This document shows positions 54,896 through 64,000 of a DNA stretch of 64,000 nucleotides, piece by piece. Source of the DNA: Dryas octopetala (Eukaryota > Streptophyta > Magnoliopsida > Rosales > Rosaceae); contig OY992839.1 of assembly GCA_963921425.1 (NCBI GenBank), positions 2,048,501 to 2,112,500 on the forward strand, read 5' to 3'. The translations under genes and the position numbers were made by a program. The notes beneath the pieces were generated by a model. That model was not told where the DNA came from. It was given only the letters and a program-made list of their open reading frames with translations, and did not search any database. Numbering within the stretch: position 1 is the first letter of the stretch; each line of letters begins with the position of its first letter.

Positions 54896-56665
54896 ATGAT
54901 TTTCAAGCGGATGAAATGTACAACCAACTTTAACTGTTTTTCATTCCCAAAACCTCTTCCTCAACGACCCAAAAACCTACTTCACAACCCATCATCATCA
55001 TCATCATCATCATCTATTCTTGATAAAATAAAGCAATGCTCGACGCTAACAGAGCTAGAGAGGTTATGTGCTTCAATGATCAAGACCAATGCAATCCAAG
55101 ACTCTTTTTTCATGAACCAAGTCATCACCGCCTGCTCTGCTCTTTCTCGCATAGATTATGCAGTTTTAGCCTTTACCCAGATGGAAAATCCCAATGTTTT
55201 CGTCTACAATGCAATGATCAGAAGCTTTGTTTATAGTGGGCACCCATTTCAAGCTTTAGATTGTTACATCAATATGATGAGGGACAAGGTTTTGCCTACC
55301 AGTTACACGTTTTCATCGTTGATCAAGGCCTGTACTTTATTATCTACGTTGGGGTTTGGAGAAGCTGTTCATGGACACATTTGGAAAAATGGGTTCGAGT
55401 CACATGTGTTTGTTCAGACGTCTTTGGTTGATTTTTACTCGAAGTTGCGACGAATCAGTGAATCGAGGAGGGTGTTTGATGAAATGCCTGAAAGAGATGC
55501 TTTTGCATGGACTACGATGGTTTCGTCTCATGCTCGGGCGGGGGATATGTGTTCTGCAAGGATATTATTTGATGAGATGACGGAGAGGAATACAGCTACT
55601 TGGAATACTATGATTGACGGCTACGCAAGACAAGGTAATGTGGAGTCTGCAGAGGAGTTGTTTAGTCAGATGCCAACTAGGGATATAATCTCATGGACTA
55701 CTATGATAACTTGTTATTCTCAGAACAAGAAATTTGGAGAAGCATTAGCAGTGTTTAATGACATGCGGATGAATAGGGTCAGTCCTGATGAAGTGACCAT
55801 GGCAACTGTTATTTCGGCTTGTGCCCATCTTGGAGCTCTTGACTTGGGAAAAGAGATACATCTTTATGTAATGCAGAATGGGTTTGATCTTGATGTTTAT
55901 ATTGGGTCTGCATTGATTGATATGTATGCAAAGTGTGGCACATTGGATAGGTCTCTTTTGGTCTTCTATAAATTGCGGGATAAGAACCTGTTTTGTTGGA
56001 ATTCAGCAATTGAAGGGCTTGCAGTTCATGGTTTTGCCAAAGAAGCACTGGCAATGTTTAGCAAGATGGAGAGAGAGAAGATCAGGCCAAATGGTATTAC
56101 TTTTATAAGTGTTCTAAGTGCCTGCACTCATGGAGGACTTGTTGAAGAAGGCCGTAGGAGATTTTTAAGCATGACCCAAGATTACTCCATCCCTCCCGAA
56201 GTTGAACACTATGGATGCATGGTGGATCTATTTAGCAAAGCTGGCTTGCTTGAAGATGCACTAGAGTTGATACGAAGCATGAAATTCGAACCTAACTCTG
56301 TTATCTGGGGTGCCTTGTTGGGTGGATGTAAGCTTCATAGAAACCTGGATATTGCTCAAGTTTCTGTCAATGAATTGATGGTATTGGAGCCAAATAATAG
56401 TGGCTATTACAACCTTATGGTTAACATGTATGCTGAAGTAAATCGATGGGGAGAAGTTGTGGATATACGAGCAATTATGAAGGAACTTGGTGTAGAAAAG
56501 AGATGTCCTGGGTTCAGTTGGATTGAAATGGAAAGGAAAATGCATCAGTTTGCAGCATCTGATAGATCTCATCCAGCTTCCAGTGAAATTTACTCGTTGC
56601 TCACAGAATTATATGGGCAGCTGAAACTAGATGTTTATGTTCCTGAACTTGGGTCTGATTTATAG
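54896..56665 (+). CDS. Pentatricopeptide repeat protein, PLS class with E/E+ end, intronless
   Basis: A single exon of 589 residues. The N-terminus (MKCTTNFNCFSFPKPLPQRP) is basic and Ser/Pro-rich, typical of mitochondrial or plastid targeting; translation could also begin at the second Met (54911). A run of Ser codons (54987-55014) follows. Then tandem 31-36-residue motifs run from about 70 to 470: VFVYNAMIRSFVYSGHPFQA, DVYIGSALIDMYAKCG and WNTMIDGYARQGNVESAEEL. The end (IWGALLGGCKLHRN, LEPNNSGYYNLMVNMYAE, GFSWIEMERKMHQFAASDRS) is the E/E+ extension with no DYW domain. Such proteins bind organelle RNA one base per motif and usually act in C-to-U editing with a DYW partner in trans. I cannot name the target site. 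Plant PPR genes are usually intronless, as here. Confidence 0.93.
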   Translation: MIFKRMKCTTNFNCFSFPKPLPQRPKNLLHNPSSSSSSSSILDKIKQCSTLTELERLCASMIKTNAIQDSFFMNQVITACSALSRIDYAVLAFTQMENPNVFVYNAMIRSFVYSGHPFQALDCYINMMRDKVLPTSYTFSSLIKACTLLSTLGFGEAVHGHIWKNGFESHVFVQTSLVDFYSKLRRISESRRVFDEMPERDAFAWTTMVSSHARAGDMCSARILFDEMTERNTATWNTMIDGYARQGNVESAEELFSQMPTRDIISWTTMITCYSQNKKFGEALAVFNDMRMNRVSPDEVTMATVISACAHLGALDLGKEIHLYVMQNGFDLDVYIGSALIDMYAKCGTLDRSLLVFYKLRDKNLFCWNSAIEGLAVHGFAKEALAMFSKMEREKIRPNGITFISVLSACTHGGLVEEGRRRFLSMTQDYSIPPEVEHYGCMVDLFSKAGLLEDALELIRSMKFEPNSVIWGALLGGCKLHRNLDIAQVSVNELMVLEPNNSGYYNLMVNMYAEVNRWGEVVDIRAIMKELGVEKRCPGFSWIEMERKMHQFAASDRSHPASSEIYSLLTELYGQLKLDVYVPELGSDL

Positions 56666-57982
56666 CAGTCCAGTTTTCAAACTGAGAAGTGTTTGGGAAA
56701 ATATAATAATCTGTCATATGCATGCATGATTTGATACTTAATTGGGAAATGTACGTAGCACTGAGTGACTTGGATAATGCTTCAGATTGAATGCTTGTGC
56801 TGCAGAGCCATGCTAGAGACAATGGTAATCCAAATATATATACTCAGATTTTTTCTTTTTTCTGGTGTATTTTCTTCCCAATCCATGGTAGCCCTTCCTA
56901 TAATTGACCCCTGACAAGCAATGATGGTTGTTGGCAGGTTGAATCCCATTTTTCTTGCTCACAGTATTGAGGTGGTTGTGCTGCTTTATTTAAACAAAAT
57001 TCGAGATGAATGGAAGAAACAAGAAGCAAGAAGAAAACCCATGGAAGGCTGTCTTAGAAAACATTTCTAATCAATGATTCTGGGATTGGATTGCATAGCT
57101 CTCATAGAGGTGAGTAGTAGCAAACTGATCCATTCAATCCTTTTTGCCAGAGTTCACATATCATAAGAGAATGGAGCATGGAAAAGATACAAAGAGAAAT
57201 GCAAGAGGGGAACGTACCTCTTAGAGTAATTTGTTGCCAATACATTCTTTCCTTCTTGATGTGATTTTTTTCAAATGAAATTATCTCATAAATTGTATTT
57301 TGCATCAATTCATCAAACATGCTTAAGTGAAAAAGGACTTCAAGCCCTTGGGGTTAGCTCAAGTGGTGAGGGTGGGTGGGTGGTAATGGGTTAGGATTAA
57401 GATAGATCCAGGATTTGATTCCCTCCAATGTAAAAAGAAAAAGGACTTTGATTGAGAAATTTGTATCGGCCAGTTCTTTTTCTTTTGAAATAGTATTGAT
57501 TTTGTTCTTCTCTGTTACCCAGTCTAAATTACCTACAGTTAATATGAGTTTTCCCTTTCATTGATGAACTCTCTCCATCTTAGAGCTTGAAAGATGAGAA
57601 AGATGTTGCCATATATACAAAAATCTCTACTTGTATCCTGTGGGGTATCTGAAATTCTCACAGGGACATAAAATTTACTTGAAAGTCCTTAACCAGAAAA
57701 AAAAAAAAAAAGGTATTAATTTTTTATTTAATAATAAAAACATATACGCACTGCACTTTAGAAAGTACAACAGTAAACTTTTATTAGAAAATGAGCTGAA
57801 AATGCTTTCCAAACTAACATTGCGGCAGTAATGACATGTTATTAACCTTAGTAATTGGAATATTTTACTATTGATGCACTATATTATATCCATATGAGTT
57901 TTAAGTTTAAAATTCCACACTGATATTTGAACAAATTTAAACCACCACATTTTCCTCTTGACTGTCACTAGCTAGCATAGGC
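56666..57982. other. Intergenic between the PPR gene and dioxygenase 2
   Basis: PPR 3' untranslated sequence, AT-rich DNA and one SINE (57341-57436). No further gene seen. Confidence 0.5.
57329..57448 (+). mobile_element. tRNA-derived SINE with 12-bp target-site duplication
   Basis: GAAAAAGGACTT is exact at 57329-57340 and 57437-57448. The 96-base body has a pol III box A (TTAGCTCAAGTGGTGAG) and box B (GGATTTGATTCC) at SINE-like spacing, and ends in a short A-rich tail. It has no cloverleaf, so it is not a tRNA gene. Confidence 0.8.
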
Positions 57983-59349
57983 TCAATGTAGTTTAAAATG
58001 AGGGAGGGCAGAGCTACCATTCTGTCCATTAACTCTGTAATACCCAGTATATTCTCCATAAAGGGTGTCCCTGTATATGGGGGGATTGTTCTCAGATAGA
58101 AGCTCCTTTATTGGTCCATATGGCTTGAGTTTTTTGTCACTATCACTAGGAACAAAAAAAGATGCAACTGATATCCGAGGCTTGACAAGCGGGGTAGCCA
58201 GTACTCTGTGCTCCACGCTCTTGAACTTGTTATTAGTAACAAGCTGTACATACAATACAAGCACATGAAAAGAAATTTTCAATACAAGCACTAAACAATT
58301 ATCCTTTATGAATATTCTTTTTGTCAAATAATCTATCATAATGTATTTTCAAACTTATGATCTGAAATATTGGTGATTCTTATCTGAATGAATGGTTTGA
58401 GTAAATTATGTAAGAACAGTTCCTATACCTGCATAAAGTCACCAAGATTTGCTACAAAAGCTCCATCGACTGGAGGCACATCAACCCATTGGTTTTTATG
58501 GAGAACTTGGAGGCCCCCAATCTTGTCTTGCAGGACTAAGGTAAGAAAGGAGGGGTCTGAGTGTTTGATTGTGCCTAGAGTCAAATCAGGCTGTGGGCAA
58601 ATTGGGTAGTAGTGGCACGACAAAGAGAAAGCTTTCAAGCACCCCATACGTGCTAGGTGATCCTTGCTAAGCCCTAATGCTTCCGATAGTAATTCGGATA
58701 GCATTCCCTGCAGTTCATTCAAGTTTTTTATGTACTCACTTATTTCACGTCTGCAACACAGAAATGATGAATTATTCAAGATTCAATTCATAATATGGAA
58801 ACAAAGTATGCTTAGAGCTCAAGAAATTAAGTACCTGCAGACTTGAGGCAGTGCTTCAAAGTCCCATTGGTCACCTATGGCTCTGCATGATAAGGTGTCT
58901 CTCCAATCAGCAGCTGATTTTGATCGCACTTTCAGGTCCCCACTGCAATAATAGTTCACCTGCCGCCTAAAGTCACGGGAGTACATCTCCATCTTGGCCT
59001 CCTGGGGCTGCTCGTGAAATCTTCGAATACCTTGCAGCATCTCCTCCATGACAGCAATTGGAACTCCATGGTTAACTATCTGGAAGAAACCCCATGTTTC
59101 ACATGCATCTTTAATGGCATTGACCATTTCTTCTCGCCCGTGATCACTCTCAAGACCTTTGAGATCGATAACTGGGATTTGAAGCTGAACCCCATTTTCT
59201 GGCGCAGAGTTCTTTAGACTCTCCGGTGGGTGGATGAAGATTCTGGGAATCTTGGTCACCCCGGTGTCTACGAGGCCTTTGACACCGATTTTTAGTTCAT
59301 CAAATGCATACATTTCTTTTTCAGCCTTGTAATGATCCACATCTGCCAT
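57983..59349 (-). CDS. ACC-oxidase-homolog 2OG-Fe(II) dioxygenase 2, 3 exons
   Basis: Minus-strand exons 58835-59349, 58429-58750 and 57983-58243 give 365 residues, the usual family length. It begins [20 protein letters not shown] and carries the group signature [20 protein letters not shown]. Domains are DIOX_N ([28 protein letters not shown]) and 2OG-FeII_Oxy. Iron ligands are H235 and D237 ([14 protein letters not shown]) and H291 (VEHRVL); the co-substrate Arg is R302 in KPRIS. The tail [11 protein letters not shown] is complete and serves as the reference for the truncated dioxygenase 1. It lies in opposite orientation to the other two copies, so the cluster was rearranged by an inversion or inverted duplication. 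The cytosolic oxidase's substrate is unknown. Confidence 0.94.
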
Positions 59350-59637
59350 CTTAACTTGGTTTGCTTAAAGGGTTTTGCTATATATAGTTTGAGAGTGAGA
59401 AAACTGGGGACTTGCTGCCTTTATATGCAATGGAGGAGAGCAGGTTGCAGATACGCCAACAAGTGTGATATCATGCATGCTGCATTGCACATCAGATTAT
59501 AATATCATCTATTCTCAATGCAGTTATATTAATTGGCGTTTTGTATCAAATTCAACGCAAATAATAGAGCATTATTGAATTGTGCCAATATCATGTTTGA
59601 CCTCATAGACGTGCAAATTTCCAATATTAACGTCACA

Positions 59638-59889
59638 TGTTAGACATTAATCTGTGAATCTGTGAATCAGGGAACGGGTCCAGTCCGGTGTTCTCCGTGT
59701 TTGACTAAGTCTAGGATAAGTGATAAGTGTAGGATAAGTGACTAAGTCTAGGATAAGTGATAAGTGTTTGCCTTATCCCTGTTCTTCCATGTTTTTAGCT
59801 AACCTTAGTTAATTGGTTTCCTGGCTGCCTCTGTATTTAAAACCTTCGTTCAATCAATGAATATCTGTGAGTTCATTTTACAACACTAC
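59638..59889 (+). mobile_element. Possible solo LTR or LTR-like fragment
   Basis: The stretch starts TGTTAGAC and ends TTTTACAACA (TG...CA). It holds a TATA-like TATTTAAAA near 59835, an AATGAA signal and the ending GTGAGTTCATTTTACAACA, all typical of LTR layout. Flanking pentamers (TCACA and CTACA) differ, so the call is tentative. A 37-base internal tandem repeat is at 59703-59769. Confidence 0.35.
59703..59769. repeat. 37-bp tandem repeat, 1.8 units
   Basis: GACTAAGTCTAGGATAAGTG plus ATAAGTGTAGGATAAGT is followed at once by a second copy lacking the end. It is made of nested GGATAAGTG units. Confidence 0.85.
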
Positions 59890-60117
59890 AATACCTTTAC
59901 ATTACCTATATAAAATACTAAAAGCCTCATTATCATGTGTCTTCTTAAAAGCTTTTTATAACCATAGCCATGACCCATTGAATGGCCTTCCATTCTTGAC
60001 CACTCCACTGGCAGATTGCAAATCCTTTCTGCTATAAAAAAATTAGTACCAGGATACTCATGGTTTTGCTTTTTGTTAACGACAATTATACCCTTTATCA
60101 AAAAAACTAACATGAGC

Positions 60118-60262
60118 AAAAATCTCTAAACAATTTTTTTTTTTTTTTGTTACAGAGGGTGGCCAAGAAGGGGGAGGGGGGATCGAAACCTGGGGAGGTG
60201 GGGGCAGCACAACTGCTTGGCCAACTGGCCTACCCCTAGTCGTCAAAATCTCTGAACAATTT
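60118..60262 (-). mobile_element. tRNA-derived SINE (minus strand) with 18-bp target-site duplication
   Basis: AAAATCTCTAAACAATTT on the left (60118-60136) and AAAATCTCTGAACAATTT on the right (60245-60262) flank the element. On the minus strand the body has box A-like TAGGCCAGTTGGCCAAG, box B GGTTTCGATCC and a pyrimidine-rich end with CTTGGCC, CCTCTGTAAC and a long A tail. It is not a functional tRNA gene. Confidence 0.8.
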
Positions 60263-62896
60263 AACTGTTCTTCAAGATTAAAATGTAATGGCATAGTTTG
60301 TTTTGGACAAAGGAATCACATGTGTTTAGGGATCATGTGTCTACTCTTAATTTGTCCTTAACAAGAAAAGATCAATTTTTGATTAAATAATAGAAACAAC
60401 CATTGACTTTCATTACAAATTGAGAGTAAAATATTTTCCAAACTAACTACGTTTTATCTTGTTCTTTTGGACTCGTAATGCTCTCCCCCACGAAAGAAAC
60501 TTAACAACTCAAGAGTCTTTTTTATTCTTATCTTTTTGAAATTTTTATTACTTTAATACTTCCGTTTATCATCAATAACTAATAATTTGATTTAGTCCAG
60601 ACGAAAGCCCAACAGTAGACCCGAAAGTGTAGGCAGGCCTAGAAGCTGGGCCAAGTAACAAAAAATAAAGGAGGTCCATAAATCTTGGGCCAAAAACAAT
60701 GGAGCCCAGTAAATTTGAATTAAGTATTTGGTTAGGGGCCGCGCGAACGCAGGCCCCCACTATCACAAATTATGACGTTGGTTCTCCCACTATGGGGAGA
60801 CCATAGGCTAGCACCCCTCCTATGTGCAATGGAGGTCACTAGCCTAGGCCATGGGCCTCTTGGATCACCCAAAAACCCCGTCCAGGTAAGTATGTTTCAA
60901 CGTTTTCGCTCCACTTCTTTTATACACCCCCTCACTCGCCCACTCTTTTCCAAACTTCCGATGTGGGACAACATCAATATACACTAAAAAAGTAAAACCC
61001 CAAAAGTCAAAACAATAACCACCCTTTAGCTACCTACAAGGCCATTCAATTGGGTTCTCATTTATGTTGTATCATCTACTCAAAAGTGTGACTGATATTT
61101 GGCTCCAAAATTATCACTTCATAGCAGCCACTTCAGCAATCTACAGTTTCTGGGTTCCCTGTTTATTTTGCCTTAGATTGGGTTGGTATGTTTTGTTCTG
61201 CTTAGATCTATGCAGCTACATTTTTGGTTCCAACATGTTGTTTGATCACCTTCTTTAGAATTGAGCACCAGATTGATTTGTATTTTCATTTTCAAGTGCT
61301 TGAAGTAATTTCATCATAGCTATAGAATTGGTCAAGAGAGATAATGTCCACGTTTGCATTCTTTTATATTCCTTTAGACATCTTTGGAGGTGACACATTA
61401 GTTGGGTTTCCACATGACCAGCACATTAGTTGGGGTTTCCACATTAGATGTAGAAACTAGAAAGGCCTCTTTCTAAGATTTTTTCGTATTATTCAAAGGG
61501 GATCCATCCAGTATACATTTATGTCAAAATATACATAAAGGATCAGAACAAAGGTCATGCAGTCAAACAAATTTTTGATAGTATTAGCTATAAGGGTCAT
61601 GTCTGGTATGTTGTCAATTTGATTTTGATTTTTGTTATAGCACTCCAGGGCATTGGAGAAATTCACTTTATCTTTGGTAGTTCTCTTGGAGCCTATCTTC
61701 TGGTTTGTTTTCATGCTACCCTACAGATTTTAATTCAGATATTTTGCATATGGCACATTGAATGTGTATTGTATCAGATGCTGATATCTTTATCCTTGGT
61801 CTGCAGCTTCTGCAACAGATGATTGCCACTCCTATTTTATATGATTTCTACAATTATGACAAAGAGGAAAAAGAATTTACACATGGGATACAATCTTTTG
61901 AACCATCACCAATTGCTTTGTTTCTCATATGTAGCAGGCCTGCATTAAAAACTTGCAATGGACATATTTACCATACCATGTGGTCCAGAGTATACTTTAG
62001 CCACTCCCCCAGACCCACTCTACCCATAGATGTCAAGTCTCATTCATTCAGAGATATTGCATGCTCAGAGGCATTTCCTGTTAAGGCAGGAGTCCCCAGA
62101 GTTTAAGTCACCTAACCCTCCCAAATTAGGGATTTGGTGATTTCATTGTAAAAGCTAACTCCTATATTTTCACATACTCATTCACTTCTAAAACTGGTCT
62201 TACTTTCCCATCTTCCTTGTACTTACCAACATGTTACTACTGACTTGGCCGTCATAGGGTCCTTCAACACAGTCTCCTAATAAAAAAAACTATAGTAAAA
62301 CATTGAATATGATGCCAAGTTATAAAGAAAAGAAACTGCATATATAATATCTCAAACTATACTCTACTAGCAAGAAGATAAAAGAATCAAATTGCACTTC
62401 AAACTTTAACCCGGAATACATGCCATCTTATGATCTGGCTTGTTCCAGACTGCCACCTCATCGATCTAATCATGAAAATCTACAAAGTGCTGAATTATTT
62501 TCTTATTTTGGGAAGTGGTGATCTAGAAAAACCAAACGTACTAACCCAAGAATTTCCTTTTCAGTCAAGCGGTGATATATAATGGCCAAACCAATCACAG
62601 GAAAAGACATTTTCTATTCAACCTAACACTATTGCCTTGTAAACATCTAAAAGATTATGATAGCATCGAAAAGGTCAAAACCGAGGATATCACTTTCTTG
62701 GCCTTTGCTTAACCTCAAACTTTCTTCCCACATTTTTAAAATCGTAGGCATCTCTGCTCTTTCAGTGAACACAAGCATCATAATTGTGCTGCTGTCCTGG
62801 GCCTCCTCCTCCCCTACTTTGTTAATTAATCTGAGATAAGAATAAGACACAAAACCTTTTCAGTGTTTTCACCAATTGAACACTCAAACTGCTAAA
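60263..62896. other. Intergenic between the SINE and dioxygenase 3
   Basis: It contains a GC-rich patch with hairpins (60770-60850) followed by TTCCGATGTGGGACAA, a motif I have met in plant repeats. A small direct repeat of ACATTAGTTGGG is at about 61396-61435. Open frames at 61762-62106 and elsewhere resemble no family I know. The leader of dioxygenase 3 ends the region. No gene is called. Confidence 0.45.
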
Positions 62897-63932
62897 ATGG
62901 AAGATGGGTCAGATTATTATGACAGAGCCAAGGAAGTGAAGGAGTTTGATGAAACAAAAGCAGGAGTTAAAGGGCTTGTTGACTCAGGTGTGACAAAGGT
63001 CCCAAGGTTCCTCATACACCCACATGCTGCAGAGAGCCTCTCAAATTCAAGCACAACCAATAACAACATACACTTTCAGGTGCCAATTATAAATCTTGAA
63101 GGGGTTGACCGTTGCCGGCGGGTTCAGATTGTCAAGGAAATTTGTGAGGCTTCAGAGACATGGGGTTTCTTTCAAATGGTTAATCATGGAGTTCCAGAGA
63201 GGGTTATAGACAATCTGTTGAAAGCAATTCGAGAGTTTCATGAGCTACCAAAGGAGATGAAGATGGACTGGTATTCCCGTGAGTCTAAGCCAAGAGTGAG
63301 GTATTACTGCAATGGAGATCTGTTGGTGTCAAAAACTGCAAATTGGAGGGATTCAATTGCATTTGATTTCCAGGATGGTCCAATTGACCCTGAGGCCTTT
63401 CCCTTGGTTTGCAGGTACTTCACCTTAAACAAGGCTATTTTGTTCAGTATCTGATATATGTTATATGTTATATTATCAAACTGTAAATATAGATCCAATC
63501 TCACCTTCGACTTAATCAATAGTTTAGATTGACAGTCGACAACATAACCATGTCAAGTTTCTCTCTACAAGCATACAATCATAACATGGGTTTGGTTTGA
63601 TTCACAGGCAGGCAGTGCTGGAATACATGAAGCACTTGATCAACCTGAGAGAGGTGCTATCAGGTTTGTTATCAGAGGCCTTGGGGCTTAGCAGTGACTA
63701 CCTGGCAGGCATAGAGTGCATGAAGACTGAAAATCTGGTGTGCCACTACTACCCAACATGTCCAGAACCAGAGCTGACCATGGGCACAACCAAGCATTCA
63801 GATCCATCTGCTTTAACTATTCTCTTGCAAGACAGTACTATAGGTGGCCTGGAAGTCCTCCATCAAGGTCACTGGGTTGAGGTTCCCCCAACTCATGGAG
63901 CACTGGTCGCCAATATTGGTGACCTTTTGCAG
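62897..63932 (+). CDS. ACC-oxidase-homolog 2OG-Fe(II) dioxygenase 3, partial (last exon outside window)
   Basis: Exons 62897-63414 and 63608-63932 encode 281 residues. The third exon, with the distal His and Arg-X-Ser, lies beyond 64000. The start chosen gives MEDGSDYYDRAKEVKEFDET, aligned with the paralogues. Signature [20 protein letters not shown] and DIOX_N motifs (WGFFQMVNHGVP, HELPKEMKMDWYSRES) are present. Iron ligands are H236 and D238 in KHSDPSALTILLQD; the usual Phe after DPS is Ala here, at the entrance of the active site. Both intron positions and phases match the other two genes, so all three come from tandem duplication. Exon 1 is more diverged than that of genes 1 and 2. Confidence 0.93.
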
Positions 63933-64000
63933 GTTATGTTCATGATCCTAATTCCTAAACAAGAGTGGAAGTATTGCTCTTGAAACTGAAGCACCTATCA

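Noticed and set aside
57341-57436. Possible tRNA gene
   Set aside because: Box A and B are present but no acceptor or anticodon stems form; the target duplication identifies a SINE.
61762-62106. 114-codon frame in the last intergenic region
   Set aside because: No family resemblance, no paralogue and weak codon character.
62876-62896. Upstream extension of dioxygenase 3
   Set aside because: It begins with TTG and has no counterpart in the paralogues, which start at the MED/MAD/MAA position.
1-64000. CRISPR arrays, prokaryotic operons, defence or viral genes
   Set aside because: No regularly spaced identical repeats, no ribosome-binding-site operons; all genes are plant nuclear genes with spliceosomal introns or of plant-only families.

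Overview
This is nuclear DNA from a flowering plant, most likely a woody eudicot. The evidence is intron-rich genes with GT-AG boundaries, plant-only families (LOB-domain factors, an E-class PPR protein, ACC-oxidase-like dioxygenases), AT-rich intergenic DNA, microsatellites, and SINE/MITE insertions. A Rosaceae-type genome would fit, but nothing in the sequence proves the family. I found no CRISPR array, prokaryotic operon or viral gene.

Gene-dense left part (1-19.2 kb): a BET11-type Golgi SNARE (minus), deoxyhypusine hydroxylase (plus), a Der/EngA double GTPase with an organelle-type N-terminus (plus) and a 20-exon PARP1 (plus). I rebuilt exon structures by hand; every complete model closes in frame. 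PARP1 appears to use two consecutive GC-AG introns.

LBD region (21-46 kb): an LBD16-like gene (plus) followed by two LBD29/LBD17-like genes (minus), separated by long gene-free AT-rich DNA. The two minus-strand LBD genes lie in a diverged tandem duplication. It carries kilobases of upstream DNA and, in the left copy, only a scrap of the neighbouring lipase gene. Downstream of the left copy, segments of 0.3-1.7 kb are repeated, with a MITE fragment at one junction. The order LBD16, LBD17-like, class 3 lipase resembles my recollection of Arabidopsis At2g42430-At2g42450.

46-52.6 kb: a class 3 lipase (minus) with one intron made of tandem ~103-bp units; then a MITE and a short non-coding locus with site II elements, a TATA box, a telo-box and two copies of a C/D-box snoRNA predicted to guide methylation of 18S and 25S rRNA.

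Right part (52.6-64 kb): three ACC-oxidase-homolog 2OG-Fe(II) dioxygenases (plus, minus, plus; the last runs off the window), an intronless E-class PPR gene and a decayed PPR copy beside it. Two tRNA-derived SINEs with target-site duplications lie between them.

The most unusual pattern is a set of seven tiny insertions (13-22 nt, mostly TGGYC plus an A-tract, or the reverse complement), each flanked by a 10-18 bp direct repeat. They look like extremely truncated retroposition events.
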